Source: Antilocapra americana
Lineage: Eukaryota; Chordata; Mammalia; Artiodactyla; Antilocapridae
Reading direction: 5' to 3'
DNA: 64,000 bases
Assembly (NCBI GenBank): GCA_007570785.1
Contig: ML660201.1
Span: 40,748,863-40,812,862 of the forward strand
The notes beneath the pieces are model-generated. The model searched no databases and was not told the origin of the DNA. It saw only the letters and a program-made list of their open reading frames with translations. Positions 32,790 through 45,689 of the stretch are shown piece by piece. Numbering within the stretch: the stretch's first letter is position 1; every line of letters starts with the position of its first letter. Made by a program: the position numbers and the translations under genes.

Positions 32790-35742
32790 GAGGGACAGTG
32801 ACTACTTTGAACAAATGAGGCATTTTGCTGCACTGGATAAAATTTTAATTCATGTGCAAATTGCTTAGTAGCATTTTAAACCATATAATCTTTTTAGATC
32901 CCTTGTAACATGTTTAATATGTTGCAATATGTACCTACTGTACATAATGGTCTAGTTCTCTTCCCAGGATCCATGTAAAACCACCTATGTATCTAGTATT
33001 GTTTTTCCTAATAATTGAAGCAATTGTTACTGTATTTTCAAGAAGTGATCATAGAGATTGAAAGGAACATTGAGACTCAGAATCTGAATGCTGTTTATAG
33101 TCATCTGTGAAATGAATAGAGAACAAAGGACTAATTATTGATAACATGATGATCATCCTTTAAGAAATCAGTACAATGTGTCTGTTGTTAATATTGACGA
33201 TGATGAAGGTTGTTGTACTGATATTTATCAAGTCTCAGGCACTGTGCTGAGCACTTACACTTTCTCTGATTTAGTCATGACTCACTTTCTTTTTGTGAAG
33301 TAGCTCTTGTTACTCCTGAGGCCATTGTTACTTCCTCAGGTGCTTACTAGTGCTCAGAGAGGTTTGTTAACCAACTCGAGGTTAGACAGATGAGAAGTAT
33401 GAGTTTCAGGACTCAAGCCTGGTGTATGTTTAATCACTTAACCAAGGTTTGTCAAAGTTAAATGAGATCCCTTTTAAAGAAAGTCATTTCTTGTAGAACT
33501 CCAGGGTTGACTTAAGTTATTTGTTATTGTAATGATACCTTAATGGTATAAGCATAAAACTGTAAGGTTTTTTTTTTCCTAAGCTCCTACATCTTTATAA
33601 AACTTAAATCAATTTAGAAATTAAGTACACGTCATGTTGCTAATTCAAATTAACAACATTAATTTAACCACATTAACTAAATTGCGGCTTATAACTGGAA
33701 TATGATGCCAACTATTCTGGGCGGGCTCCTTGGCAGTCATCTGGTCTACCCTGCTGTGTGCTGAGTGATGACTCAATTCTCCCACCATGTTCACAATACC
33801 CAACTTGTGCAAAGCTTTGCTTCGTGCTGAGGAACTTGACATCCCTTACCTTTCATTGGGTAAGGACACGTCATTTAGATTTACAAGTCCGTCTTCTTTT
33901 TTCCACTTTGGCCCATGGTGATTCCTTAGGGTGTAGCTTGTTGCTCGAATCCAATGGGCATGGCTGCTGTGACGATCAAGAATATCCTTCCATTATTTAT
34001 TTTTAGATTATTGAAATAAAAATAACCTTAAGTTCTCAGGAGATTTGTGAATTCTTTAATATATACAACTATGGATCTGCACACACCCCACCCCCTCCTT
34101 CTTAGTTTTTTCTTAGGTTGAAAACTGGATTTTCTCTCTCTGGTACTATTCTATCTTTCTTTTATAGAATTTTCTCCATATGAGACCACACCCTGTCACT
34201 ACCTGAAAAGTTCTCTCATCTATTTCCAATGCTCACAGCACCTGGCAGCCTTTCACAGTAACTGGAGTTTCTTCTGTAAACCTGAATAAAGGGGCTATGG
34301 TTCCCTTTTGAAATGGAAAAATTTGAGTTTCTTGAAGATCAGAAATCATATTACAGATTTGTTCTTGAAATATCTGTTGAGTAGATTTAAACTATGCTCT
34401 GTAATTTCCCCTTTAATATATTTTGTTAGATAAGTCTACTCTTGTCTATGTACCAAGAGTTTTAGCTTGATGACTTAATGCAATTATTGACTCTTATTTA
34501 TTACAATTTCACTTTTTAGAGTGGTTACTGAATACTATTCAACACTCTGAACCTGGGCCTGGCTGAAGCCTCATGTGACTCCTCTATGATGATCAATCAT
34601 ATTTTTCAGAGACCCCAGAATTAGGATATAACATTTTTTCTGTATCTTTTTTTCCACAATACATAGATGAATGCTTGTCTCATCTGCCCATTTAAGCTGT
34701 TTTCCATCCCTTGCTATTGATTGTGGATTTTTTTTTTGAATAGGTTACAATCTTTGCTAAAAATGTTCCTTGTGTATATGATTATGTGTATATTCTTTTC
34801 TAGTAAAAGACTATTTAGACATAATCCTTACATGTTGATTTTAAATGTAGAAAATTTTTGTGTGATTGGTTGTTTATGGGCAAAGAGGTAGAGTTGTTAT
34901 TCTTCTACCTTTCTGTCATATTCTCTGAAACATCTGTCAGTTGACAGATTGAGGATTTTTTTAGTGTAAGACCCAATAATTCCTGAAAAAAAATTTTTTT
35001 TTTTTTGGGTAAGTATACTATGGCTAGAGCTTTGCCAATTGACATTTTATGTTTGCAGATTAAAGGAAATGCACAGATGTTTTAAAAAATGAATCTGAAA
35101 ACCTTATTTATCTCTTCAGTGCAACCAGCTTAATTTGTTACATTTATGAAACTTTATGAAGCAATGAATAATGTTGTTATAATCAGCATATTATATTAAT
35201 CATAATTATTTTCTTAAAATTTGATTTAACATCTCAAATTATTCTACTTTTACTGGTTGTTGCTTGGGATTTTGCTATATTTTAAACTTGTGGATCTAGC
35301 TGCGTAGTACCTAGTGGTCTGTTCCTTTAACAAAAGTTTTAAGGTGCTCCAGATTTTAAATTTAATCCTTTAGAAGAAATTGATAGTGTTTGAAATTAAA
35401 AGAAAAATGGTCCATGGAAAGTACAATTAATTAGTACTTGGTATACAGAGTCCTTACCTTGTAGTATAGAACGTAGTCAGCCTTTTGCTTAAGCACCTTA
35501 TTGTAAAATATAGCCAAGGCAGCTGAACATGTAATCATGCTAAATCTGCACATGGAAAAATAGCAATTATAAAATGAGTTTGGGGGAACTAAAGGAGAGA
35601 ATCGTGATATGTGAATGAAAGTGTCTGACTGAGTTGCAGAGAGCTTCTTGGAAATGATGAGAAAGTATTTTTGAAAATCTCTGCTACATCAAGCTAGGCT
35701 TTTTGTTCCCCCCAATTCATGTCATTGTCGTAAAGAGGAAAT
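32790..35742. other. AT-rich intron 1 sequence, MIR remnant, no gene
   Basis: About 33215-33425 is MIR-like (gtctcaggcactgtgctgag onward). 34400-35400 is very AT-rich with poly-T and poly-A runs (34989-35005). No exon or gene is supported. Confidence 0.45.
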
Positions 35743-35753
35743 GGCTTATTATT

Positions 35754-36180
35754 ATTCAGTTCAGTCATTCAGTTGTGTCCAACTTTTTGTGATCCCATGG
35801 ACTGCAGCATGCCAGGCTTCCCTGTCCATGACCAACTCCTGGAGCTTGCTCAAACTCATGTCCATTGAGTTGGTGATGCCATCCAACCATCTCCTCCTCT
35901 GTTGTCCCCTTCTCTTCCTGCCTTCAATCTTTCCCAGCATCAGGATCTTTTCCAAAGAGTTAGTTTTCATGACTAATTTCCTTTAGGACTGACTGGTTTG
36001 ATCTCCTTGCAGTCCGAGGGACTCTCAAGAGTCTTCTCCAACATCATTGCTCAAAAGCATCAATTCTTTGGTGCTCAGCTTTCTTTATAGTCCAACTCTT
36101 ACATCTGTACATGGCTACTGGAAAAACCATAGCTTTAATTAGATGGACCTTTGTCAGCAACCCCATGAACGGTATGAAAA
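35754..36180 (-). mobile_element. BovB LINE, antisense, with short 5' inversion
   Basis: About 35754-36155 is the antisense BovB 3' end. The last ~25 bases (36156-36180, ccccatgaacggtatgaaaa) are BovB sequence from further upstream in ORF2 but in the opposite orientation. A perfect 11-bp duplication ggcttattatt flanks the whole (35743-35753 and 36181-36191). This is the twin-priming architecture. Confidence 0.85.
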
Positions 36181-36191
36181 GGCTTATTATT

Positions 36192-37085
36192 AGGACTTTC
36201 AATATCTATATGTATGTGTGTATGTGAAGGTGTTGTGGACTTCACATAATGGGAACATGTCTGTTTTTCTTTCCAGTTTTAAAAAATGTTTGATGTCTTA
36301 AGCATTTTTGAATAGAGACCCAAGTTTGACTCTGGAATGTCTAATCAGGCAAGCTTAGTGGGCTGAGATAATTCTAAGACAACTTTCAGGTTCAAAACCA
36401 CTGTGCCCTGTTCTGGTAGCCTTGGGCTGAGGATTAGCTCTGTGCTGGACATTGAACTAATTACTTTTCTTCTAGCATCTTAATTTTTCCCAAATCACTA
36501 TGGACAATACTGTTATTATACTCATTTTACAGATAAGAAAAATAAAGATTGGCAGACTAAAGTAATTTACTTAAAACTGTACATTAAGAAATTAGAGATA
36601 GGATTCCCCACGGGTCTAATTTTGAGGTCCTCTCTTTGCTTTTTTAAAATACTATGTCTCACCTCTCTGGCTATAAGTACAAAATTATTGCATGAGATGC
36701 CATGGAAGTGATTTCAATCATATGATGAAAGTTCATAATATATATTCATTCAAATATTCAAAAACTGTTTTATATGTCTTCTGTGTACCCTTAGCTCTGG
36801 GCAGGATGAGCACCTGCACAGGACCTGAGGCTTTAGAGGGCTCACCATGGCCCTCATCTTCCTGCACATTCCCCGTGGGGGAGGTGTCTGCAGGGCTACA
36901 TGGAGGTTCCCACCTGGAACCTCTGCCTGGCATTCCAGAGTCAACTCTGGGTACATACAAGCCTGGGACCTCCACTGCTTAAATGACCCTGAGTGGTCTT
37001 CCAAGGTCTGCTTGGATTTCTTTGCCGAAGTCTGTCCTTCCGAGGACAAACCACTACCATTGTGTACACTGTTAGGCCTAGAGGT
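36192..37085. other. Intron 1 sequence; MIR remnant, no gene
   Basis: About 36430-36610 is MIR-like (cattttacagataagaaaa). ORFs of 80-99 aa at 36692-37110 overlap on both strands, have no family resemblance and no splice context, and are not called. Confidence 0.45.
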
Positions 37086-37095
37086 GCTGTTGTTG

Positions 37096-37532
37096 TTGTT
37101 CAGTCCCTAAGTCATATCTGACTCTTCGTGATCCTGTGGCGGCAGCATGTGAGGCTTCCCTGTCCTTCATTATCTCCTGGAGCTTGCTCAAACTCAAGTC
37201 CATCAAGTCGGTGATACTATCCAACCATCTCATCCTCTGTCGTCCCCTTCTCCTGCTGCCTTCAGTCTTTCCCAGCATCAAGATCTTTTCTATGAGTCAG
37301 TTCTTCACATCAGGTGGGCAAAGTATTGGAGCTTCAGCTTCAGTACCAGTCCTTCCAATGAATACTCAGGATTGATTTTCTTGAGGATTGGCTGATTTGA
37401 TCTCCTTCCTGTCCAAGGGACTCTCAAGAGTCTTGTCTAGCACCAATTTGAAAGCATCAGTTCTTCAGTACTCAGCCTTATTTATAGTCCAACTCTTACA
37501 CCTGTACATGAGTACTGGAAAAACCATAACTG
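37096..37532 (-). mobile_element. BovB LINE 3' end, antisense
   Basis: Antisense BovB from the terminus (ttcagtccctaagtcat) to about 37532 (tactggaaaaaccataact). A gtt trinucleotide run lies at its left edge. No convincing target duplication. Confidence 0.85.
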
Positions 37533-37554
37533 AGGGGTACCTATTTGTGAAAGT

Positions 37555-37790
37555 ATAGACCACGTGTCAGGAAACTACTGCCTGTGGATTAAGTGTACTT
37601 CACATATGTTTTTAGAAATAAAGTTTTATTGAAACACACCTACACTCATTTGATCACAAATTGTCTGTGACTGCTTTTGTGATGAAATGGCAGAGTGAAT
37701 AGTTGTGACAGAGAGCAAATGGCCCATAAAGCCTAAAATATTAACTATCTGGTCTTTTTAAGGAAAAGGTTGCTGGCCCCTGGTATAGAC
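37555..37790. mobile_element. hAT-Charlie-type non-autonomous DNA transposon remnant
   Basis: Wording such as ataaagttttattgaaacac, gtgacagagagcaaatggcc and ggttgctggcccctgg matches a widespread mammalian MER-type element. The subfamily is not certain. Confidence 0.55.
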
Positions 37791-37799
37791 AGAGCTATG

Positions 37800-38300
37800 T
37801 TAGGGTACAGTCTGTGGAGTTTACGTGTGTGAGGCCCCTGGGTTGTGATTGAGCCAGAAGTGGGGCAAGAAGGCTGTTGGCTGGGGGAACACCTGCCTCT
37901 CGCCACTGTGTTTTGGCCAGAGCTCTGAAGAGTCCAGGAATTCTAAGTTCAAAATTTAAACCTCATCTTCTGTATCTTTATGTTTGTCATGGTAAGAAGA
38001 TAAAATTAATTTTATTTACTGGTTTTTTATCTCAGTTTGTAACTATAAAATATATAGACGTATGGTACTTGGATTTCTGTTTGTACTCTTGCCCTGGGTC
38101 CCACAAATGTTAAAACAAATGTTAAGCCCTGGGGTGCAGTGTGTGGGTTTAAAGTAAGAAGGTTGAGAGACTCCAACAAAGAATCATACAAGTTAATAAG
38201 GAATTATAATGTGGGAAGTGCTTTAGGTCATATATGGATTGCTCAGAAACCTTGCTTCAATTTTCATTTGTCCAGAGAAAACAAAAACTGCTAGAACCCA
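37800..38300. other. Intron 1 sequence, no gene
   Basis: No recognisable repeat or coding region. A 78-aa ORF at 37877-38113 lacks support. Confidence 0.35.
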
Positions 38301-38830
38301 CCCGCCAGCTTAGCTGGAAGTTCTAGGTCTTTCCACTAGGGTTCCTTCCATCTCTCTCCATTGTTTCTCACCTCCCTGCTTGACCCCTACCCCAGGATTA
38401 CACTGCCCTGCAGTAAGGGGAAAGCGGGTATAAATCCGAGCCCAGAGGTGGTTCGCCCCACGGTTACGCCACATGAGCGCGCCTTTGTGCCACAAGGTGT
38501 TGCTGGTGACGCTGGTCTTTCTCAGACGGGAGGTGCTGTGGGCCCCTCTGCGATAACTGCCGGTGGTCCCACAAGGGGAGGCTGACTCTCTCTCCCAGGG
38601 CCAAGCCCAGCCTCTGGTGGGCCGTGCCTGGTGCAGCAGGCGACGCGGGTGCCCCACCGCATCTCCTTGGCACTCACGGCCTGTATTGGAACAGGAGAGC
38701 TTTTCCTTGGTCTCCAAGTAGCACAGACTGGGAGCGCCAGGGGAGCAGCCCTCTGCCTTCAAAGAGTTATATCTAAGGGGCAGGTTCTACACTGTCTCTT
38801 GGAGCTCTTTCAGCAGAATTGAACCCAGTT
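38300..38830. other. CpG-rich segment of unknown nature
   Basis: About 38420-38700 has many CpGs for this intron (gagcgcgcc, gacgcgggtg and others) and a gggtataaat word at 38428-38437. It could be a relatively young LTR or other repeat, a retroposed sequence or a small regulatory island. A 150-aa minus ORF (38310-38762) is open but has no family I recognise, and overlapping plus-strand ORFs are also open, as expected for stop-poor GC-rich DNA. Confidence 0.4.
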
Positions 38831-41120
38831 GTCTGTAGCAGAAACTTCCTTGCAAATGCACCCTGTATTGGCTTCCTTTACTTCTTTGTCTTAGGACTGA
38901 ACTCTCCCTTCAAGACTCCTGGGATTACCTTCTAAATGAACCACTTGCATCCCAATCCTTGTCGCAGTCTGCTGTCGGGAACCCTGATAGGAGACATGGG
39001 CCTCCTGACTTACAGCCCCACCTCATGCATGGTGTTGTGCCCCACTGCACAGGCTCTGCTTGGCATGGCAGGACCCCAAGCAGCTTTCTGTCTCACCCAC
39101 TTGCTTGTCCATACAGACTTCTCCATGGCTCCTGAGTCACTTGAGTCCCAGTCACCAATGTGGATTCTCTGTTATCTTCAAGTAATTATTTTATTTCTAG
39201 AAACTCTAGTCTAATTTCCAACTATTTTTGTTTCCTCACAGAGATCTCACATATTCTGAATCCTGGGCATCATGAAAGTCAATGACTTTCTTCCCTGAAG
39301 GCTCCAGAATCTTTTGTACATAATCTCTTCTTACTGGCTTCTTATTTTGTAAACCAAGGATCTGAGGAGGTGCAGATTGTAACTTGTAACTTGGTTGAGT
39401 TACAAAAGGCTCTCTTATACCTTATCTAAAAGATCCAGGCTACTTGGTCACCCTATTTAGTTGAAGCAAGAGAGATACTCAGACAACCATTGCAGGGAAG
39501 ATGAAGACAGCTTCTCTTATTAAAAAAAAATGTCTTTCATATCGTAAGAAAAAGCATTATACTTTGAGACAAGATAGCTGAGAGGCCTGATTTGGATGGG
39601 CTAGACCTTGTGGATGGGTATCCTGTTGTATGCTGTGATCGAAACGATGGAGGGGAATTAGCCCTGCAGAGGATAACATGTATGAAGGTTCTGAGATTGG
39701 AAGGGACTTGATGCATTTGAGCAACAGAAAGAAGACCCAGGCAGAGTCAGTGAAGAAGGTGGCAAGAGAGGATGCTGGAACAAGATCCTGCGTGGCCTCA
39801 GACCATGGGAAGGATTTTGGTCTTTGTCTAAAAAGGATTGGGAAGCTTTGAAGGGGTTTAGGTGAGTAAGGGAAGACATTTTCTGATCAGAATTATTCCT
39901 TAAAATAGTTTGGCTCATGTGTGAGAAATAGAATGCAGGAGTTCTAGGAAAGGGGAGATGCTTTAGGAGGATATGCGAGACCTTAGGCAATCATGTTGGT
40001 GCAAACAGGGTTGTGATAATAGAAGTGGAAATAAGGAATAAAGACTGAGAGATATTTTACAGGTAGAATTGATAGGATTTGGTGATGGACTTGAAGTAGG
40101 TGATAAAGGAGAGCAAATTTTTATTTAAGATCTTTTAAATGAGTAGAAGTGGTAAAATTTAAATGCCTGTAGGGGCAAGCATGAAAAGAGGGAATTATAC
40201 TGTTAAAACGTAATAGGGAATGGAGGGGAACTGTGGCATCTGGAGGATTCATGCCCGTTCTTGAAGGGGCAGCTGCTGGTTGGTTCTGACCAGTTGTTGC
40301 CATGTAGGGAAGCAGGCCTGACATTGTCAGATTTTCAGATTTTTCAGGAGAAGCCAGGGTCTGATTTTAATGCGAAATGACCATTTCTCTTAGTGTTGGC
40401 AACTAGATCAGAATTCTAAGGAACTAAAGAACACTGTACTAATCCCATACCACACACGTGCCGGTGGCATCTGGCTCCTGGGCAGCCCCTTCCTTTAGAA
40501 AGGTTTTGGAATTAACTGTAGCATGTGACACAAAGTATTTTAAAAGTTAGGGTTGCCAATTAGAAAAAGAAAAAAAAAGGATACTTTAAGTTGGGATAAA
40601 TCTTGGGAGATACTGATGATCTCAGCTCACACGGTCTGTCAGCAGGGCTCAGGTGATGGGGTGAGGCTGAGATCTGTGGAAATAAACTTAACCTAATTTA
40701 GAGCAGATAGCAGGAAGTGACTTTTTCTTAAAATAGACCATTTTAGACCATGATAGTCTGAGATACTTGGGTTAGACTGGCATCAAGGCTCTTTCCATTT
40801 TTTTTCCCCTGAGCTTACAGTTCAAGAGTCTTTAAACCTTTTGAGAGTGAGTGGATGAGTGTTTATTTTATTTATGAATCCATATGTAGTTGGAGAAAGA
40901 ATTCGTATAGGTTCATAAACTCTGTACAGTTTTTTATTTTAGTGTTTGAAGCTTAAATGGAACCTAACTTTGGACTTCAGATTTTATTTATGAGGTACTT
41001 TTAAAATGAAAGGTGTGCAATTAATTTCTTCTTATTACATTTAGCAATATTTGTCTGTTTCTATGCCCAGTTTGATCTAATTTATCCTTAAGATTGTATA
41101 TCACAAATATATAAGAAAGC
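38831..41120. other. Intron 1 sequence; probable old LTR and LINE pieces
   Basis: About 38840-38990 has LTR-like wording. About 39650-39860 resembles an old mammal-wide repeat. No gene is supported; ORFs of 92 and 110 aa are unsupported. Confidence 0.4.
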
Positions 41121-41129
41121 ATGTATTTT

Positions 41130-41640
41130 TTAAAAATTAATTTTTATTGGAGTATAGTTGCTTTACAATGTTGTGTTCATTTCTACTGTACAAGAAAGTG
41201 AATTAGCTGTACATATGCATATATCTCTTCCCTTTTTGGATTTCCGTACCCTGGTGGCTCAGAGGGTAAAACGTCTGCCTGCAATGCAGGAGACCCAAGT
41301 TTGATCCCTGGGTTGGGAAGATCCCCTAGAGAAGGAAATGGCAACCCACTCCAGTATTCTTGCCTGGAAAATCCCATGGATGGAGGAGCCTGGTAGGCTA
41401 CAGTCCACGGGGTCACAAAGAGTTGGACACGACTGAGTGACTTCACTTTCACTTTAGGTCACCATAGAGCACTGAGTAGAGTTCCCTGAGCTATACAGTA
41501 GGTTCTCATTAATTAACTCTTTTATGCATAGGGTCAATAGTGTATATATGTCAATCCCACTCTCTGAATTTCCCCCCATTCCTCTGCTTGATGTCCATAC
41601 ATTTGTTCTCTACATCTGTGCCTCTATTAGTGTTTAAAAA
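41130..41640 (-). mobile_element. L1 3' end, antisense, split by Bov-tA
   Basis: Starts with the reverse of the ruminant L1 terminus (tttttattggagtatagttg), is interrupted at about 41245-41455, and resumes with ttaggtcaccatagagcact and gctatacagtaggttctcat. The joined reading is one continuous L1 3' UTR. Confidence 0.75.
41246..41455 (+). mobile_element. Bov-tA SINE, sense, nested in L1
   Basis: tRNA-like head (ctggtggctcagagggtaaa), A unit, and tail cttcactttcacttt. Few changes from the family pattern, so a fairly young copy. Confidence 0.88.
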
Positions 41641-42066
41641 GAAGGTGTTTTTGAGAGTTAACAAGAAAGCTCAGTGATTGGGCCTATCTTGGCTTCATAA
41701 TAGTATTTAAAACACTAAGATCTTAACTGCTACCTCATTTTCTGTAATGTGTTTATAGGTGTTTGGAAAAGCATCAAAATGGTTTTCTTGAAGTCAGTAA
41801 ATGGTAATAGGAGTCCTTGCATTATTGATTACTGAGTAAAGTTGATCTTGCTATTTCTCAGAGATTCATTTTATAGAACTGAAAAAAAAAGGATACTTGA
41901 GAATTAGGAGACGATAACCAAAAAAAACCCCTGAGTGTCAAAACAAGTACCTAAAAATATATGAGGAGACTTAAACACATCTGGGCTGAGGGATTTGGAA
42001 ATGACTCAGAACGGAAGGAATCACAAGACTTAGGAGGACTTGACAGCCATGGGAATTTTCCTTTGC
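41641..42066. other. Intron 1 sequence, no gene
   Basis: Unremarkable AT-rich DNA with A-runs at 41881-41890 and 41919-41926. Confidence 0.4.
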
Positions 42067-42078
42067 TTTACCTTGTCA

Positions 42079-44862
42079 GTTCAGTTCAGTTGCTCAGTCG
42101 TGTCCGACTCTGTGACCCCATGGACTGCAGCACGCCAGGCTTCTCCGTCCATCAGTAACTCCCAGAGCTTGCTCAAACTCATGTCCATTAAGTCAATGAT
42201 GCCATCCAATCTTCTTGTCTTCTGTAGTCCCCTTCTTCTCCTGCCTTGAGTCTTTCCCAGCATCAGAGTCTTTTCAAATGAGTCAGTTCTTCACGTCAGG
42301 TGACCAAAGTATTGGAGTTTCAATTTCAGCATCAGTCCTTCCAATGAATATTCAGGACTGATTTCCTTTAGGATTGACTGGTTGGATCTCCTTGCAGTCA
42401 GTCCAGGAGACTCTCAAGAGTCTTCTCCAACACCACAGTTCAAAAGCATCAATTGTCTGGTGTTCAGTTTTCTTTATAGTCCAACTCTCACATCCATACA
42501 TGACCACTGGAAAAACCATAGCTTTGACTAGACAGACCTTTGTTGGCAAAGTAATGTCTCTGCTTTTTAATATGCTATCTATGTTGGTCACAGCTTTTCT
42601 TCCAAAGAGCAAGCATCTTTTAATTTCATGGTTGCAGTCACCATCTGCAATGATTTTGGAGCCCAAGACAATAAAGTCTGTCACTGTTTCCATTGTTTCC
42701 CCATCTATTTGCCATGAAGTGATGGGACCAAATACCATGATCATTTTTTGAATGTTGAATTTTAAGTTAATTTTTTCACTCTCCTCTTTCACTTTCATCA
42801 AGAAGCTCTATAGTTCCTCTTCGCTTTCTGCCATAATGGTGGTGTCATCTGAGTATCTGAGGTTATTGATATTTCTCCTGGCAGTCTTGACTTCAGCTTG
42901 TGCTTCATCCAGCCTGGCATTTTGCATGATGTATTCTGCATAAAAATTAAATAAGCAGGGTGACAATATACAGCCTTGACGTACTCCTTTCCCAATTTGG
43001 AACCAGTCCATTGTTCGATGTCGGGTTCTAACTGTTGCTTCTTGACCTGGATACAGATTTCTCAGGAGGCAGGTCAGGCAGTCTGGTATTCCCATCTCTT
43101 GAAGAATTTCCCACACTTTGTTGTGATCCACACAGTCAAAGGCTTTGGCATAGTCAATAAAGCAGAAATAGGTGTTTATCTGGAACTCTCTTGCTTTTGC
43201 AATGATCCATCGGATGCTGGCTACTTAATCTCTGGTTCCTCTGCCTTTTCTAAATCCACCTTGAACATCTGGAAGTTCTCAGTTCACGTACTGTTGAAGC
43301 CTGGCTTGGAGAATTTTGAGCATTACTTCGCTAGTGTCTAAGATGAGTGCAATTGTGCGGTGCTTTGAGCATTCTTTGGCATTGCCTTTCTTTGGCTTTG
43401 GAATGAAAATTGACCTTTTCCAGTCCTGTGGCCACTGCTGACTTTTCCAAATGTGCTGGCATATTGAGTACAGCACTTTCACAGCATCATCTTTTAGGAT
43501 TTGAAATAGTTCAACTAGAATTCCATCACCTCTGCTGGTTTTGTTTGTAGTGATGCTTCCTAAGGCCCACTTGACTTTGCATTCCAGGATGTCTGGCTCT
43601 AGGTAAGTGATCACACCATTGTGGTTATCTGGGTCATGAAGATCTTTTTTTGTATAGTTCTTCTGTGTATCCTTGCCACCTCTTCTTAATATCTTCTGCT
43701 TCTGTTAGGTCCATCCCATTTCTGTGCTTTATTGTGTCCATCTTTGCATGAAATGTTCCCTTGGTATCTCTAATTTTCTTGAAGAGATCTCTAGTCTTTC
43801 CCATTCTATTGTTTTCCTCTATTTCTTTGCACTGATCACTGAGGGAGGCTTTCTTGTCTCTCTTTGCTATTCTTTGGAACTCTGGTTTCAGATGGGTGTA
43901 TCTTTCCTTTTCTCCTTTGTCTTTTGCTTCTCTTCTTTTCACAGGTATTTGTAAGGCCCCTTCAGACAACCATTTTGCCTTTTTGCATTCCTTTTTCTTG
44001 GGAATGGTCTTGATCGCTGCCTCCTGTACAATTTCACAAACCTCTGTCAATAGTTCTTCAGGCACTCTATGAAATCTAATCCCTTGAATCTATTTGTCAC
44101 TTCCACTGTATAATCATAAGGGATTTGATTTGGGTCATACCTGAATGGTCTAGTAATTTTCCCTACTTTCTTCAATTTAAGTCTGAATTTGGCAATAAGG
44201 AGCTCATGATCTGAGCCACAGTCAGCTCCTGGTCTGGTTTTTGCTGACTGTATAGAGTTTCTCCATCTTTGGCTGTAAAGAATATAATCAATCTGATTTC
44301 GGTATTCATCATCTGGTAATGTCCATGTGTAGAGTTATCTCTTGTATTATTGGAAGAAGTTGTTTGCTATGACCAGTGCATTCTCTTGGCAAAACTCTGT
44401 TAGCCTTTGCCCTGCTTCATTCACTACAAGGCCAAACTTAACTGTTACTCCAGGGATCTCTTGACTTCCTACTTTTCTATTCCAGTCTCCTATGATGAAA
44501 AGGTCATCTTTTTTTGGGTGTTAGTTCTAGAAGGCCTTGTAGGTTTCCATAGAACCATTCAACTTTAGCTTCTTCAGCATTAGTGGTTGGGGCATAGACT
44601 TAAAGATTACTATGATATTGAATGGCTTGTCTTGGAAACAAACAGAGATCATTCTGTTGTTTTTGAGATTGCAGCCAAGTACTGTATTTCAGACTTTTTT
44701 GTTGACCATGAGGGCTACTCCACTTCTTCTAAGGGATTCTTGCCCACAGTCATAGATATAATGGTCATCTGAATTAAATTCACCCATTCCAGTACATTTT
44801 AGTTCACTGATTCCAAAAATGTCGATATTCACTCTTGCCATCTCCTGTTTGACCACTTCCAA
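42079..44862 (-). mobile_element. BovB LINE, antisense, 2.8 kb
   Basis: The second-longest BovB in the window, from the 3' terminus (gttcagttcagttgctcag) back to the endonuclease region. Flanked by a perfect 12-bp duplication tttaccttgtca at 42067-42078 and 44863-44874. The 5' breakpoint lies where BovB itself reads close to the target (aatttgccttg-type), suggesting a microhomology-assisted 5' junction. Confidence 0.92.
42352..44065 (-). pseudogene. BovB ORF2 remnant in the 42-45 kb copy
   Basis: Minus-strand fragments are 43634-44065 (linker), 43279-43614 (start of the RT region), 42808-43131 (RT block with QGCILSPCLFNFYAEYIM and a catalytic site reading YSDD instead of YADD) and 42352-42801 (distal RT/connection). 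They sit in different frames separated by stops, so no intact polymerase is encoded. Confidence 0.85.
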
Positions 44863-44874
44863 TTTACCTTGTCA

Positions 44875-45680
44875 ACTGGGCCTTTTTGTCATCTGTGAAA
44901 TCTATACTGCTCTGTGTTCTTGGAGTTAGTAGTGAAATGGTTCCAGGAAGCCATCCTGCTCTTTGTAAATCTGGTCGAAAAGACTAATTCCAAAATAAAG
45001 CATTGGGCCTAAGTTGCTAATTAAAATCTACTTAAGAAAGTGATGTATAGGGATAAAAAAATTATTCTCTTACCATTTTAATGTTCTCCGGGGTTCCTGT
45101 TTGGTTTGATGAGTTATGTGGTATTATACAAAATGCTTCTTGTCTGTTGTGACCTTGATATAAGAAACATCAACCGATTTCCTCACTTCTTACATGCACC
45201 GCCTGCTGATGAATGACTTGTGTTCTTTTTGAAATTCTCATTTCTTTGCTGTGTGAAAAATAAATACAGAATTGTATTAATTTCTTGTGCTAGAGGGTTA
45301 AAACTCCAAACAGTCATTGGCTTGATCTTCTGTATTTCTCAAGAGGTCATTTCTGAGCCTTTTGGGTCAGTTTCATGTCCATTCCCTTCAAGCAGTGCCT
45401 AATTCTTGTCACCATCTTCCCCTCAAACTTTGTTAGATCTGAGATGAAGAAAATGTTGAGAAAGTCTCCTCTAGTGTGTAAACTTCCTACAGACAGGAGC
45501 TGTGTCTGTTTCAATCACTGCTTTATCCCTAGCTTTCAAGAGTAGGAATTAAGCTAATGCTTAAATATAATTATTGCATAATAAAGTGGAATGTTCAATG
45601 AATTCAGGTATTCAGAAGGGAAAAGGGATCCTCTTGTCACATAAATTTGGTAATTTGTTTATACCGTACATTCTCAATTT
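44875..45680. other. Intron 1 sequence, no gene
   Basis: Nothing recognisable beyond chance ORFs of about 60 aa. Confidence 0.35.
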
Positions 45681-45689
45681 TGTTTATTT

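Noticed and set aside
38310..38762. 150-aa minus ORF in the CpG-rich patch
   Set aside because: Overlapping frames on the other strand are also open, no protein family is recognised and no promoter or splice context supports it.
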